This document shows positions 44,482-55,439 of a stretch of 64,000 nt of DNA, piece by piece. Position numbers and translations under genes: made by a program. The DNA comes from Arctopsyche grandis. Taxonomy: Eukaryota > Arthropoda > Insecta > Trichoptera > Hydropsychidae. How positions within the stretch are numbered: the first letter of the stretch is position 1; every line of letters starts with the position of its first letter. The stretch lies in the NCBI RefSeq assembly GCF_051622035.1, contig NC_135358.1, forward strand, positions 436,501 to 500,500. The letters are read 5' to 3'. The notes under the pieces were generated by a model. It was not told the origin of the DNA. It saw nothing but the letters and a program-made list of their open reading frames with translations, and searched no databases.

Positions 44482-46272
44482 ATGAGTCGCGACGCCGGCG
44501 ACGAGGAGCCCAACGCGGCCTCCTCCTCCTCCCCCTCCCCCTCCCCCTCAGCCTCAGCCTCGTCTTCTCAGGCCAACGCCAACGTCACACCCGCATTCAA
44601 CTCCAACTCGAACCCCAACTCCAACTCGAACAGTGGGAGCGAGGAGGCGCCGAAGAGAGCGGCGTCTCGAGAGGTGGCGGTGGCGGTGGCGACGGCGACG
44701 GCGACGCGACACGTGACGGTGAAGCATCCGGAGTCGAACAAGCCGAAGCCGACGGCGCGGCGGGCGAAACCGCACCAGGCGGAGCTGGACATCGGCAAGG
44801 AGTTGAGCAAATGCCGGGTGAACGCGTCGTGTCGGCTGGACCTGTCCAAGTCGTCGATCACGACGTTGCCGGCGCGCGAGCTGCGGGAGCTGCGCAGCGT
44901 CACCGAGCTGTACTTGTACGGCAACAAGCTGACGCAGCTGCCGGCCGAGATCGGGTGCCTGACGCAGCTGCGCACCCTCGCCCTCAGCGAGAACGCGCTC
45001 ACCCACCTGCCCGACTCGCTGGCCGCGCTCGTCGACCTGCGAGTCCTCGACCTGCGCCACAACAAGCTGGCCGACATCCCCCAAGTGGTGTTCCGGCTGC
45101 GCGCCCTCTCCACCCTCTTCCTGCGCTTCAACCGGGTGCGAGTCGTGCCCGACGGCATCCGCAACCTCACCGCGCTCACCATGCTCAGTCTGCGCGAGAA
45201 CAAGATCCGAGAGCTGTCCGCGGGCATCGGCGAGCTGCGCCACTTGGTCACTTTGGACGTGTCCCACAACCACTTGGAGCACCTGCCCGACGAGATCGGC
45301 AACTGCGTCAATCTCCTCACTCTAGATTTGCAGCACAACGAGCTGCTGGACGTGCCCGACTCCATCGGCAACCTGCGTTCGTTGAACCGACTCGGCTTGA
45401 GGTACAACCGGCTGGCCGCCCTCCCCGCCTCCCTCTCCAACTGCCAGCACATGGACGAGTTCAACGTCGAAGGCAACGCCATCTGCCAGCTGCCCGACGG
45501 GCTGCTCTCCAACTTGAAACAGCTGTCGAGCATCACCCTGTCGAGGAATTCGTTCGTCAGCTATCCCGTCGGGGGGCCGGGTCAGTTCGTCAACGCCCTC
45601 TCGATCAACCTCGAGCACAACCAGATCGACAAGATCCCGTACGGAATCTTCTCCCGGGCCAAAAAACTCACCAAGCTCAACATGAAGGAGAACATGTTGG
45701 CTTCGTTGCCGCTCGACATCGGAACCTGGGATCAGATGGTCGAGCTGAACCTCGGCACCAACCAACTGACCAAACTGCCCGAAGATATCCAGTGTCTGTA
45801 CAACTTGGAGGTGCTCATCCTCTCCAACAATCTGCTGAAACGCGTCCCGTCGAGCATCGGCAATCTGCGCAAACTGCGCGTTCTCGATCTCGAGGAGAAC
45901 AAGCTGGAGACGCTGCCCAACGAGATTGGATTCCTCCACGAGCTGCAGCGCCTCATCGTGCAGTCGAATCAGTTGAGCACGTTGCCGCGCACCATCGGCC
46001 ACCTCGCCAATCTGATTTATTTGAGCGTCGGCGAGAACAACCTGCAGTATCTGCCCGAGGAGATCGGCACGTTGGAGAATCTGGAGTCGCTGTACCTGAA
46101 CGACAATCCCAATCTGTGCAATCTGCCGTTCGAGCTGGCGCTGTGCGTCGGCCTGCAGATCATGAGCATCGAGAATTGTCCGCTGACGGCGATTCCGCCG
46201 GAGGTGGTGTCGTCGGGGCCGTCCCTCGTCATACAATACCTGAAGTCTCAGGGGCCGTACCGTGCGATGTGA
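44482..46272 (+). CDS. SHOC2: SHOC2 / Sur-8 leucine-rich-repeat RAS-RAF scaffold, single exon
   Basis: One uninterrupted frame of 596 residues (human 582). About 100 N-terminal residues are Ser/Asn/Ala/Thr-rich and disordered. [20 protein letters not shown] opens the repeat domain of about 20 LRRs ([19 protein letters not shown]-like units; [54 protein letters not shown]). The C-terminus MSIENCPL...[11 protein letters not shown] matches the family end. Known role: SHOC2 binds MRAS and the PP1 catalytic subunit and removes the inhibitory phosphate from RAF kinases, raising ERK signalling. A GTG at 44452 extends the frame upstream; the first ATG at 44482 is taken as the start. The exon is strongly GC-rich in an AT-rich window and has no intron. 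Confidence 0.96.
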   Translation: MSRDAGDEEPNAASSSSPSPSPSASASSSQANANVTPAFNSNSNPNSNSNSGSEEAPKRAASREVAVAVATATATRHVTVKHPESNKPKPTARRAKPHQAELDIGKELSKCRVNASCRLDLSKSSITTLPARELRELRSVTELYLYGNKLTQLPAEIGCLTQLRTLALSENALTHLPDSLAALVDLRVLDLRHNKLADIPQVVFRLRALSTLFLRFNRVRVVPDGIRNLTALTMLSLRENKIRELSAGIGELRHLVTLDVSHNHLEHLPDEIGNCVNLLTLDLQHNELLDVPDSIGNLRSLNRLGLRYNRLAALPASLSNCQHMDEFNVEGNAICQLPDGLLSNLKQLSSITLSRNSFVSYPVGGPGQFVNALSINLEHNQIDKIPYGIFSRAKKLTKLNMKENMLASLPLDIGTWDQMVELNLGTNQLTKLPEDIQCLYNLEVLILSNNLLKRVPSSIGNLRKLRVLDLEENKLETLPNEIGFLHELQRLIVQSNQLSTLPRTIGHLANLIYLSVGENNLQYLPEEIGTLENLESLYLNDNPNLCNLPFELALCVGLQIMSIENCPLTAIPPEVVSSGPSLVIQYLKSQGPYRAM

Positions 46273-48214
46273 TCGGACACGACGACTGTACACGCGTATA
46301 CATAGATAGGACAATGAAGGCGGCACGGCGTTGGCGTTTCTCATTGGAGAGACACGTCCCTTTGAATCGGTGCGTTGTTGAAAGCGCGAGAATCTTTGTT
46401 CCTAAACTGGATATTTGTAGCCATTAATCCATTGTGTCAAATGTCTATTAGTTTGATGTATTTTAAATTTAAACAAAATGTTACATGTCCTTAATTCTTC
46501 ATTCGTGTTTATAGAGTATTGTGTTGCGTACACCAATTGGAAATATTATATAGTAAGTATTATCGGGGACGGGGAAAAGATTGGAGCAACACTCGGCGTA
46601 ATGCAGCGTTTTCCAATTTATTATTTCAAATATACATACATATTATTATTCTTCTTACGATTTTCCCCAGAATCCACTTTTCTAATCACTTGACTCAGAG
46701 ATATAACACATATTGCCTAATATGACGAGTCTCAAACCGAGCTGATCTTTCCAGACTCTTCTGGATCAATTTTAAGAGATTATTGATTTTTATGTTACAT
46801 AGTTAGTTGCCTTCTTCACTGAGAAATCCCAATTCCGCTGCCCAAACCCTAGAGTCGATCTGTAAACGATTGCACACTTAGTTTTTGACAATGCAATATT
46901 TGCAAGTACCCGATTTAATTACAAGTGATCAATTTTCACTTTTGATCTATTAATCTCGAGTCTCTATTTAGTTTTAATTATTAATAAATAGAGACTCGAG
47001 AGGTACATACTTAATTTCTTCTTCATCGGCGGCTATTAATGTCCACATAGGTGAGATTAAAATGGCTTTAGTTTGCTCCACTGGCATTGGCATATCGAAG
47101 ATTCTAGTCATCCGTTTAATACCCTGACCTATCATAATTTTACGCTGAAGAGACTCGGTTATTTGCACGAGGCTCTTTTATGCTTCACTTTGCAAACGAT
47201 TGTTTCGGTTTATGCTTTTGGGAAATGCTGTTTACGAAAGATGACTAAATAGAATATTTGTGAATTATTTTAACACTAGTCTGAAGCGTGTTTGGTGCAT
47301 AATATACATATATATTATATATAATAATTTATGCAGTGATCTGTTTGTTATTAAAAATATTATATTAAAAAATCGAGCGTCCATCGTTTGTATTCGCCGT
47401 ACGTACGTACGTATTCATTATGTTGATTATAAATAAATTGAAATAATGTATGAGATTTAAGTAGTGACCGAGTCGACATGAGCTTTTAAACGGTGAATCG
47501 ATGAATAACAAAAAAAAATATGCGTTTGTATGTATGCATAAAATTGAATGATTTATAATACGTTTCATTTCGGTATGGAAGGCTTTCATGTGAAAAAAAG
47601 AGAATAGCCATCGGCTTATATTACATATTATCATATATTATACATTCATATATATAATATGTACATACATATATGTATGTATGTATTATAGTGAATTATG
47701 TTGATGTTGAAGTGGAAAAAAATCTAATTTATAATAATGACATGAAAGTTGATTTAAAATATTATAAATATGTATTTTTTTTTATCGTTGCTGATAGAAG
47801 TAGTTGAATTCAATCGTAAGCTTTCCCTTGACAAAATTGTTTTATCTTGTAATGAATTAATTATAATTATTATTTGTAACTGTGATACTGTTCTTTGTAA
47901 GCTTGATTTTTTTTTTTTTGACGAAAAACAATATTTACAAACGAATCTTCAATGAAGGTTTGAATCTATGTTTATGTTTTAATATAAATGTTACAATTTA
48001 TTCAATGTGATCTCTCGTCTATCTTGTTCGAAATTAATTTTTATATTCTCGTTTACAACCTATAATATAATTATGTAAAGTTGTATTATATATATATATT
48101 TTTTTTTCATAGTGGATATAATAGTGTGTAAAAGGATGAAATGTTTTCCTTTTTGTCGCAAATGTATAATAACTGTATTGAAAATTTAAAATAATAATAA
48201 AAAAGTATATATAT

Positions 48215-48274
<60 letters not shown>

Positions 48275-48302
48275 AAATAATTATGGCTTTATTTTGTACT
48301 AA
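46273..48302 (+). other. SHOC2 3' region, with antisense candidate exon
   Basis: Mostly AT-rich, with (TA)n at 48217-48272 and an AATAAA at 48196-48201 that could end a long 3' UTR; earlier sites are equally possible. A minus-strand candidate exon at 47011-47135 is listed separately. Confidence 0.4.
47011..47135 (-). CDS. Candidate minus-strand first exon, unrecognised
   Basis: From ATG at 47135 the frame reads MIGQGIKRMTRIFDMPMPVE, then QTKAILISPMWTLIAADEEE, and reaches a good donor (AA|GTATGT) at 47011. The composition is protein-like rather than AT noise. Its donor phase fits the luminal-domain exon of the PERK-like gene (41047-40933), which would make it an alternative 5' exon antisense to the SHOC2 3' region. 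It is not a signal peptide and I know no homologue. It may also belong to another gene or be chance. Confidence 0.25.
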
Positions 48303-49531
48303 TCTAATATATAATTTGGAAAGAGACTTTGTATATATGTATGTATCCTTCGTTCGTAGAAATCCGTGACGTCATCGGACAAATAATTCGCTTTTTTCCG
48401 ATTCAAAAGATTCGAAGTTCCCGGGGGCGTAGGCGCCGAGGGTGAAGCCTTAGAGGGCGCAGACGCCGGGGGTGTACATATAATTTTTTATAAGAGACTT
48501 CTTGTTAATGCCTTGTCCGCATCCGGACGTTGGCGACCACCTCGTCGATTATTTGAATATATCCGCATCGGTCTTCAGCGGCTCGGAACAGCTCTTCGGC
48601 GCTCATATCGGTCCACATGCGCATGTTTCGAAGCCAATATAACTTTTTCCTGCCAATCCATTTTTTTCCTTCTATTTTCCCCATGGTTATCAAACGGAGA
48701 AATTCGTATTTTGGACCCCGTATCATGTGTCCGAGGTACTCCATCTTTCTCCGCTTGATGACAGAAACAAGTTCCCTGCCTCTCCCCATCATGCCGAGGA
48801 CAGCTTCGTTTGATATCTTTTTGGTCCACGGAATCTTCAGCATACGCCTATAGACCCACATCTCAAAAGCTTCAATGCGGCTGATCATCTTGGTTTCACT
48901 TGAGTCCACGTCTCACATCCGTGTAGTAATACTGTTCAGACGTAGCTCTTCGCGAATCTCAACCGCGTATGAAGATTGAGATGCTTGTTTGTAAGCGCCG
49001 CCTTCATTTTTATTACAAATGCTGTTCTAGCCATCTCGATGCGGATTATTAGATCTTCATCTGGGTCCATCTCTTCATTCAGCCAGGTACCCAGGTATTT
49101 GAATCTTTTTACTCTTTCTATCACCTCTCCATCCAAGGTTAGATTCCCGGTGTCTGTTTGCATTCTATCTACTATCATAAATTTTGTCTTCTTTAGATTA
49201 TGCGCAGACCTCTTCGATTGCTTTCTTGATGTACACGGTCTAGAGATCTTTGCAGGTCTGCTAAATTTTCAGCGACTAGTGCCGTGTCATCAGCATATCT
49301 TATATTGGTGATCGTCTCGCCGCCCACCTTGATGAATAAGAATAAGAGACTTACTATATATGTTTGTTTGTTCGTGACTGTCAATTTAATAAAAAAAACA
49401 AACGAGTATTCAAATAAATTTATATAAAATAAAACTATTCAAATAAATTTAATAAAATGTTTACTATTAGATTAGTCATGTTTAAGCGGTTTATATTACA
49501 AACACCGAGCGAAGCTGGGTAATATAGCTAG
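48303..49531 (+). mobile_element. Helitron family 1 interrupted by a LINE
   Basis: It begins TCTAATATATAATTTGGAAA and ends GCGAAGCTGGGTAATATAG-CTAG before T. The interior at 48501-49342 is a LINE with its own target duplication. The Helitron half at 48360-48490 includes a GC-rich stretch (CCGGGGGCGTAGGCGCCGAG). Confidence 0.65.
48501..49342 (-). pseudogene. 5'-truncated LINE, reverse transcriptase C-terminal part, 10-bp TSD
   Basis: Minus-strand frames read TITNIRYADDTALVAENLAD (catalytic block), then VKRFKYLGTWLNEEMDPDED, then AFEMWVYRRMLKIPWTKKIS and RKMEYLGHMIRGPKYE. This is a widespread arthropod non-LTR lineage. Frames are broken by shifts between the blocks. TAAGAGACTT is duplicated at 48491-48500 and 49343-49352. 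Confidence 0.75.
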
Positions 49532-49658
49532 TATTATATATTATTGGCCCTCTTCATATTACATATTTATTATTACTCGTATTTTTTTTTTTTGGTTCGT
49601 TAGTTTGCCAAGCCTTAGTGTTAGTTGCAATGATTTAGTTTTTCTATAAATAAATTTG

Positions 49659-49660
<2 letters not shown>

Positions 49661-49734
<74 letters not shown>
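49661..49734. repeat. (TA)n microsatellite
   Basis: Pure TA run. Confidence 0.9.
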
Positions 49735-49736
<2 letters not shown>

Positions 49737-50690
49737 AATCTCATTACATTTATTTCCAATTATATTTCGTTCAATCCAATATCATTGATTGAAAAAATAA
49801 CTGAAAATTTAAATTTGTGGCTGTTTAAAAATCGTATTATTTTTATATATGTACATGTATATAAAAACGGATGCTTTATTTGTATGTATATGTGAGTGCA
49901 TCGACAAGTATAGAGATTTAAAAAAAAACAAATTTTAGAATACCAGCAGTATATATTACGCATATGTGTGGCGTGACGATCGATCGTGTCGAGGAGACAT
50001 GGGGGAGGGGTGTGGAGTGTCTGACGTGTGCTCCTGATATTGATCGCCGAGCGACGGGTGACGTTAGCGTCAGATGCGCCTAAGCATGCGCAATCTTACA
50101 CACATCCACGGAAGATACAAACACATTCATTCATCATTTCGAACGGGTGACCTGGTTGGATTGGCGGCGAGCGTGTTATGCTGCGTAAGGACTAAACCAA
50201 CGACGATTTTGGGCCAACTTTTTTAACCAGCAGGATAAAACCAGTAGCGTAAATTTTTTTTATTACTAAAAATCACTATCAGTATTATACTCATTAAATA
50301 TCAAGAAAATTTGAACAAAATCTGACAACCGGAAGTAGATCTTTTGTTTTGTGCAAGTTTCCATACATTTGCGCTCAATTTGTATCGCTATCATAGTCAT
50401 CAGTTCAATATCGAATTTTGGTTTGTAACCTTCTTATATTCCTCATATATATAGATAAAGTCATGGGTTGGTCACACCCGAATTTTTTATTATTGCGTTC
50501 ATTCTCTTTGAGTCGCTTTTGATCAGCCAAGAAGTAATGCGTGTAATCAGAGCAGATTTTTTCGTAACATATGTACGTATGTTTAATTATTATGAATTAC
50601 TTTCTGTGTGAAATTATTTTCTTTGTTATAAACCCGAAAATATTTCAGATTTACATACCTTTTCGAGATATACAATAGTTAAAAAAAAAT
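49735..50690. other. Intergenic sequence, GC-rich patch and foldback half
   Basis: 49970-50190 is markedly GC-richer (GATCGATCGTGTCGAGGAG, CGGGTGACGTTAGCGTC) but has no recognisable frame. 50186-50255 resembles one end of the 20154 foldback element (ACTAAACCAACGACG, GGGCCAACTT). Otherwise nothing. Confidence 0.4.
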
Positions 50691-50717
50691 AAGTCAGAGG
50701 CGTTCGCGAGAGATTGT

Positions 50718-50915
50718 AATATTTCTGCAGGTTCTTTGAAACGAAAAATCATGAAAATGTCAACATACGAAGATTTGGATGCAACTATGCTCATGTGGTT
50801 TAATTAAAAACGAGCAGAAGGAATACCAATGTGTATGGAAACAGACAAATTTTTCCATGAAAAATTAGGATTAGAATACAACTTCAATGCTTCTTCTGGC
50901 TGGTTGACTAGATTT
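50718..50915 (+). pseudogene. pogo/Tigger-type transposase fragment
   Basis: One frame reads KRKIMKMSTYEDLDATMLMW, a stop, then KRAEGIPMCMETDKFFHEKL and NFNASSGWLTRF. It matches the CENP-B-type DNA-binding region of jerky/Tigger transposases, which bind the element ends. It stops abruptly and has an in-frame TAA, so it is a remnant. Confidence 0.7.
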
Positions 50916-51127
50916 TTTTTATATTTTGGCAACACTAGTACTAACTACTAACGGCCACCTATTTGCTTAACTATGTATAAGCGTGTTTCTTGATGAATAA
51001 TGAGTATTAAAATTATGAAACAAAAATTTGTATTGTAAATATGATATTATATTCGAAACCAAGTCGAAAAATCGAAATCTTTATGACGATGTTCGTTTAC
51101 CATACATACATATGAAGAACGGGTAGT

Positions 51128-51130
51128 ATA

Positions 51131-51180
<50 letters not shown>
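51128..51180. repeat. (TA)n microsatellite at the left edge of the mariner
   Basis: A TA run sits where the mariner's left terminal repeat would be expected. Confidence 0.85.
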
Positions 51181-51181
<1 letters not shown>

Positions 51182-52416
51182 ATATGATTTTTAGTTAGCC
51201 CTAACCTTAAAAAGACACGTGTATAAATTTGACAGCTGTCGTACTATTAGTTTGTGAGTTATAGCATTTTGAGTGAAGCAACTTTTATTAGTTTGAAAAA
51301 ATGGATAAAAAGGAATTTCGTGTGTTAATAAAGCATTGTTTTTCGGCGAAAATAAATACTATTGAAGCCAAGGTTTGGCTTGATAAACATTATTTGGACC
51401 TTGCACCAGGAAAATCGACCGTTGAGAAGTGGTTTGCTAAGTTTAAACGAGGCGAAATGAGAACCGAGGACGATGCACGCAGTGGACGCCCCAAAGAGGC
51501 TGTTACCGACGAAAACATCAAAAAAGTCCACAAAATAATTTTGGATAACCGTAAAGTGAAATTGATTGAGATAGCTGAGACCCTAAAGATATCAAAGGAA
51601 CGTGTTGGACATATCGTGAATGAATATTTGGGTATGCGAAAGCTCTGTTCAAAGTGGGTGCCGCGCGAGCTCACAATCGACCAAAAACAACAACGAATTG
51701 ATGATTCTGAGCAGTGTTTGGAGCTGTTCAATTGTAATAAACCCGAATTTTTGCGTCGGTATGTGACAATGGATGAAACATGGCTCCATTATTTCACACC
51801 GGAGTCCAATCGACAGTCAGCCGAGTGGACTACACGTGATGAAGTGACTCCAAAGCGTGGAAAGACACAAAAGTCGGCTGGCAAGGTTATGGCATCAGTA
51901 TTTTGGGATGCTCATGGTATAATATTCATCGACTATCTTAAAAAGGGAAAAACCATAAACAGCGACTATTACGTAGCGTTATTGGAGCGTTTGAAGGACG
52001 AAATCGCGGAAAAACGGCCCCATTTGAAGAAGAAGAAAGTGCTGTTTCATCAAGACAATGCACCGTGTCACAAATCAGTGAAAACGATGGCAAAATTGCA
52101 TGAATTGGGCTTCGAATTGCTTCTGCATCCACCGTATTCTCCAGATCTGGCCCCCAGCGACTTTTTCCTGTTCTCAGACCTCAAGAGGATGCTCGCTGGA
52201 CAGAAATTTTGCGCCGATGAAGAGGTAATCGCCGAAACTGAAGCCTATTTTGAGGCTAAAGACAAATCGTACTATAAAAATGGTATCGAAAAATTGTATG
52301 ACCGCTATAATCGTTGTATCGCCCTCGAAGGCAACTATATTGAATAATAAAATCAAATTCTAACAAAAAAAAAGATTTTTTCTATGCTAGCCTACGAACT
52401 TTTCAGCCCAACTGTT
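51181..52416 (+). mobile_element. mariner element (irritans type), left terminal repeat missing
   Basis: The right terminal repeat is at about 52386-52416 (CCTACGAACTTTTCAGCCCA and CTGTTA). The matching sequence is not found on the left, where a (TA)n tract ends at 51180. The interior carries a full transposase frame. Confidence 0.75.
51301..52347 (+). CDS. mariner transposase, irritans subfamily, intact
   Basis: A 348-residue frame without stops or shifts, the same length as Himar-type transposases. N-terminal paired helix-turn-helix (MDKKEFRVLIKHCF, then SGRPKEAVTDENIKKVHKII) binds the terminal repeats. WVPRELT is the inter-domain signature. The catalytic D,D34D triad is D158 (VTMDETWLHYF), D252 (LFHQDNAPCHKS) and D287 (YSPDLAPSDFFLF), with 34 residues between the last two. 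It catalyses cut-and-paste transposition into TA. All key residues are present, so the enzyme may be active even though its own left terminus is gone. Near-identity to the family and an open frame suggest a recent insertion. Confidence 0.93.
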   Translation: MDKKEFRVLIKHCFSAKINTIEAKVWLDKHYLDLAPGKSTVEKWFAKFKRGEMRTEDDARSGRPKEAVTDENIKKVHKIILDNRKVKLIEIAETLKISKERVGHIVNEYLGMRKLCSKWVPRELTIDQKQQRIDDSEQCLELFNCNKPEFLRRYVTMDETWLHYFTPESNRQSAEWTTRDEVTPKRGKTQKSAGKVMASVFWDAHGIIFIDYLKKGKTINSDYYVALLERLKDEIAEKRPHLKKKKVLFHQDNAPCHKSVKTMAKLHELGFELLLHPPYSPDLAPSDFFLFSDLKRMLAGQKFCADEEVIAETEAYFEAKDKSYYKNGIEKLYDRYNRCIALEGNYIE

Positions 52417-53472
52417 ATATGCATGTACATACGTAAATTTAATTTATAAACGTTCTTTTGCGGCAGCTGCTGGTAGTTTCATCTACATATTCATAAAATA
52501 TTTATAACAATCTGTAGAAGTGACAGTTGCAATAGACTGATTTATTATGTCTTCCAAATTTAGACAATTTATAGCTCATACATACAATACATACAAATCA
52601 AAATAGCTCAGCTGTTGGTTTTAACAACATAAGATACGGGCAAATTTTCAAATTGACGGCATCTAATGTACCTAAACGTACATATTTCTTAATTTTTATT
52701 TTACAAAATATGTTAAAATGTTTAATTTGATTTGTAAAATGTTTAATTTGATTTGTAAAGTGTTAAATTTGAAGTGTAAAATGTTCAATTTGATTTGTAA
52801 AACCTGTATATAACATATAACTTAATTTTAATTCGTGTATCAATTCCATTCCGAAATAAGCCGTTGAAATCAACGGGTACAACACTAGTTTACTATAAAA
52901 AGTTGTTGTTCTTTTGTGGTAATTTTATTATTATCAATTGCGAAACACTAGAATATATTTACATATCTATAAATGATATGATATCTCATATCTACATACA
53001 TATACGCATATATACTTAATGCAGTAATGCAGGCGGCGACTAAAAGTATAACATCTTTTGCGGAATCTTCTTTTAAAACATCCAGTCCATACTGAATTGG
53101 TCATCAAAGAATGTATGCAACTTCTTGAATACGGTTTCAATGCACATGTAAGTAAATGATTTTCTATCAAATCTGTTTGAATGAAATTTTTTATAGATAT
53201 CAGTTTTCGATTTTTGATATATTTTTATACATATTTATTAATACTCAAAATTTTTGAAAAAAATCAGCTTAAATTTGATTTATTCAATTTTGAAAAATCC
53301 TCTAGAAATATATTTTGATTTCTGTTTTAGGTTCCATCATATAATTAAAAGAATCTTGCGGAATCTAAGGTCGTCATAGAGTCGAAATTGAATTGGGCAT
53401 CCAGGTATGTACATAAATATCTATCTATGTATCATATGTATGTATATGTATTGGCACGCTTGGGTCTAGTAC
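52417..53472. other. Intergenic sequence with a Helitron-like 3' end
   Basis: A terminus AACGGGTACAACACTAG followed by T ends at 52887, like that at 1296. No gene is visible in the rest. Confidence 0.4.
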
Positions 53473-54280
53473 AGTGCTACTCAAACTTTTTCAGTTGGCG
53501 GAACAGTATATATTTTTCGGTAATTTTCACGGACCAGCATCATACTTAAAAATAAAAAAGTGTTATATATGTACATACATATATGGGTGAATAACTAGTA
53601 AAATTTATTTTACTTAGATATATGTAGATAAAAAATGAAAACTAAGGAGATATTTGTCAGATCAATTAGTTAATCTCTCAAATTAAGTGACTTATCATTC
53701 CATGGCAAAAATTAATTTCGTAATCATCCTTTTCCCTTTCATGGATCGTTATCTGGTGGAAAATAGATATCGAGTCGATAAATTTGTGAAATGACAACTG
53801 ATTACATCGCGATTAAATTTATCGTCATACATAAACTTAATTTTAATTTTAAAAATGCATATTTTAAAAATAACAATCCGTAAATGTTTCAAAATTTAAT
53901 CTCCGCCCTTAATTTTGTTTTTATTATTCCTGCTGTGGCGAGCACTCTTTCAGTAGCAGTTGATGTTGGCTTAATTGTTAATAAAACTTTTATAAGGATA
54001 TCTGAAGCTTCAAGTTGTCCAAGTACTTTAACCTTTTTGGAATTATCTTGGCTTTTCGGGCATTTATTCGTCCCAATAGATGAAATAGCATTTTGCAATT
54101 CTTGGTGCAGCTCTGAATTTGATGAAGTTTCTAATGTTTCTAGAATTACCGAATCCTGAGAGGAATTCTAACTTACATCATCAGAAAATATATTTTAATG
54201 TATCTTTTCAACGATGTTGTGTGCTAAAGAGATTGCCGAGTTTTTCGTAGAATATTTAAAATTTTCATTAGCTTCGGGAA
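53473..54280 (-). pseudogene. hAT transposon remnant
   Basis: The left end reads CAGTGCTACTCAAACTTTTT, a hAT-type terminus. On the minus strand 53889-54098 encodes LTIKPTSTATERVLATAG, then IIKTKLRAEI, the hAT C-terminal dimerisation signature. The right terminus was not identified, and a Helitron family 2 end (54309-54345, minus) follows. Confidence 0.6.
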
Positions 54281-54308
54281 CATTACCGGTGTGTAAATAT
54301 ATAATCAA

Positions 54309-54345
54309 CTAGCTGAACCCGGCACGCGTTGCAATGCCACAATAA
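54309..54345 (-). mobile_element. Helitron family 2 end fragment
   Basis: CTAGCTGAACCCGGCACGCG and TTGCAATGCCACAATAACG match the ends at 17853 and 18478. Only this end remains. Confidence 0.5.
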
Positions 54346-55430
54346 CGTAAAAATAAAATTGTATTATGTTAAATTCTAAATTTGTAAAATATTTTATTAA
54401 AATTTCATTAAAAAATTTCACGAATATTATTCGAACAATTGCTCAAATATTTGAATAACGAATAGTTCAAAATAGGCCGAATATATTCGAATTGGAAACT
54501 CTAGTTACAGCACACTAGTTTTTGCATTGACACGATTAACTTGGTTAAATTGCATTATAAATATTAATTGCGTTTGCACGATCCGTCAATGCAATCTGGC
54601 ACAACAAATTTTTAATAAATTCACATATGTCGACATCGAAATATCTTGCAAAAACTAAAATTTGGTTGGTTTTTGTCACATCATTACTTTCTTCAAAACA
54701 TAAACTATAAAATGGGCTTTTATTGATGAATTTCCGGTCCTATAAACTCCAATTTCGGTAATTCTGCGTTGGACTGTATCATTGCTGAGCACCAAATTTC
54801 GAAATAATTTATTTTGGAGATTCTTCACATTGTGAAAGAAATTTGAATTAAATTAAAATTCAATAAGAATAAAATAGAAATAGAAATAAAAATTAAATTA
54901 GAATTCATCACATTGTGAAAGAAACGCACTCATTACTTTTTTTGTGAAGAAAATTCAGTTTTAAATTTTTCTATTTTATTTTCGACGTAATCTTTCAGCT
55001 GACCATTTTTTGAACTTCATTTTCATGAGTTTTATGATGCCGTTCCATAGCATATGATTTGATTTGAATAAGTTCAATTTTACAAATCATGCACATGGCA
55101 ACTATAGAATATAGAAAATAAAATTTTATTTTATTTTATTTCATTTTACAAAATCAATTAATCAAGCACACTCGTCTAACAGATTGCTCCAAAGCGACGA
55201 GTGTGCTAAAAAGATTAAGAAGTACAAAAGGAAAAATACAAGTTAAATAAACAAATTTTATATACAAATATACAAATTAAATAAGGAAAAGATAACTAAA
55301 TAAAACATGAAATCATAATAAAATCATAATTAAAAACACTAACTCAACTCTCATTGTGAAAAATCAAATACATTTCTTCCCATTCTCTGTGAAACTTTCT
55401 CTTCCCATCCCGAAACGTGGAAGGAAATTG
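54346..55430. other. Intergenic sequence with retroelement-like tail
   Basis: 54404-54510 is the reverse of the TTCGAATATTC-rich segment at 17735-17850. 55130-55330 is A-rich with TTTTATTTTATTTTATTTCA and may be a reversed retroelement tail. No gene. Confidence 0.4.
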
Positions 55431-55439
55431 GGTTTCGAA

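Noticed and set aside
44554-45536. Long minus-strand frames over SHOC2 (242, 322 and 340 codons)
   Set aside because: They are shadows of the GC-rich SHOC2 frame, with low-complexity Arg/Gln/Val composition and no domain.
44811-46427. A 538-codon frame on the plus strand inside SHOC2
   Set aside because: It is the out-of-frame reading of the LRR repeats; the true frame ends in the conserved family C-terminus.
51301-52347. mariner frame as a domesticated SETMAR-like host gene
   Set aside because: There is no fused host domain, and the right terminal repeat is directly adjacent, so it is an ordinary transposon copy.
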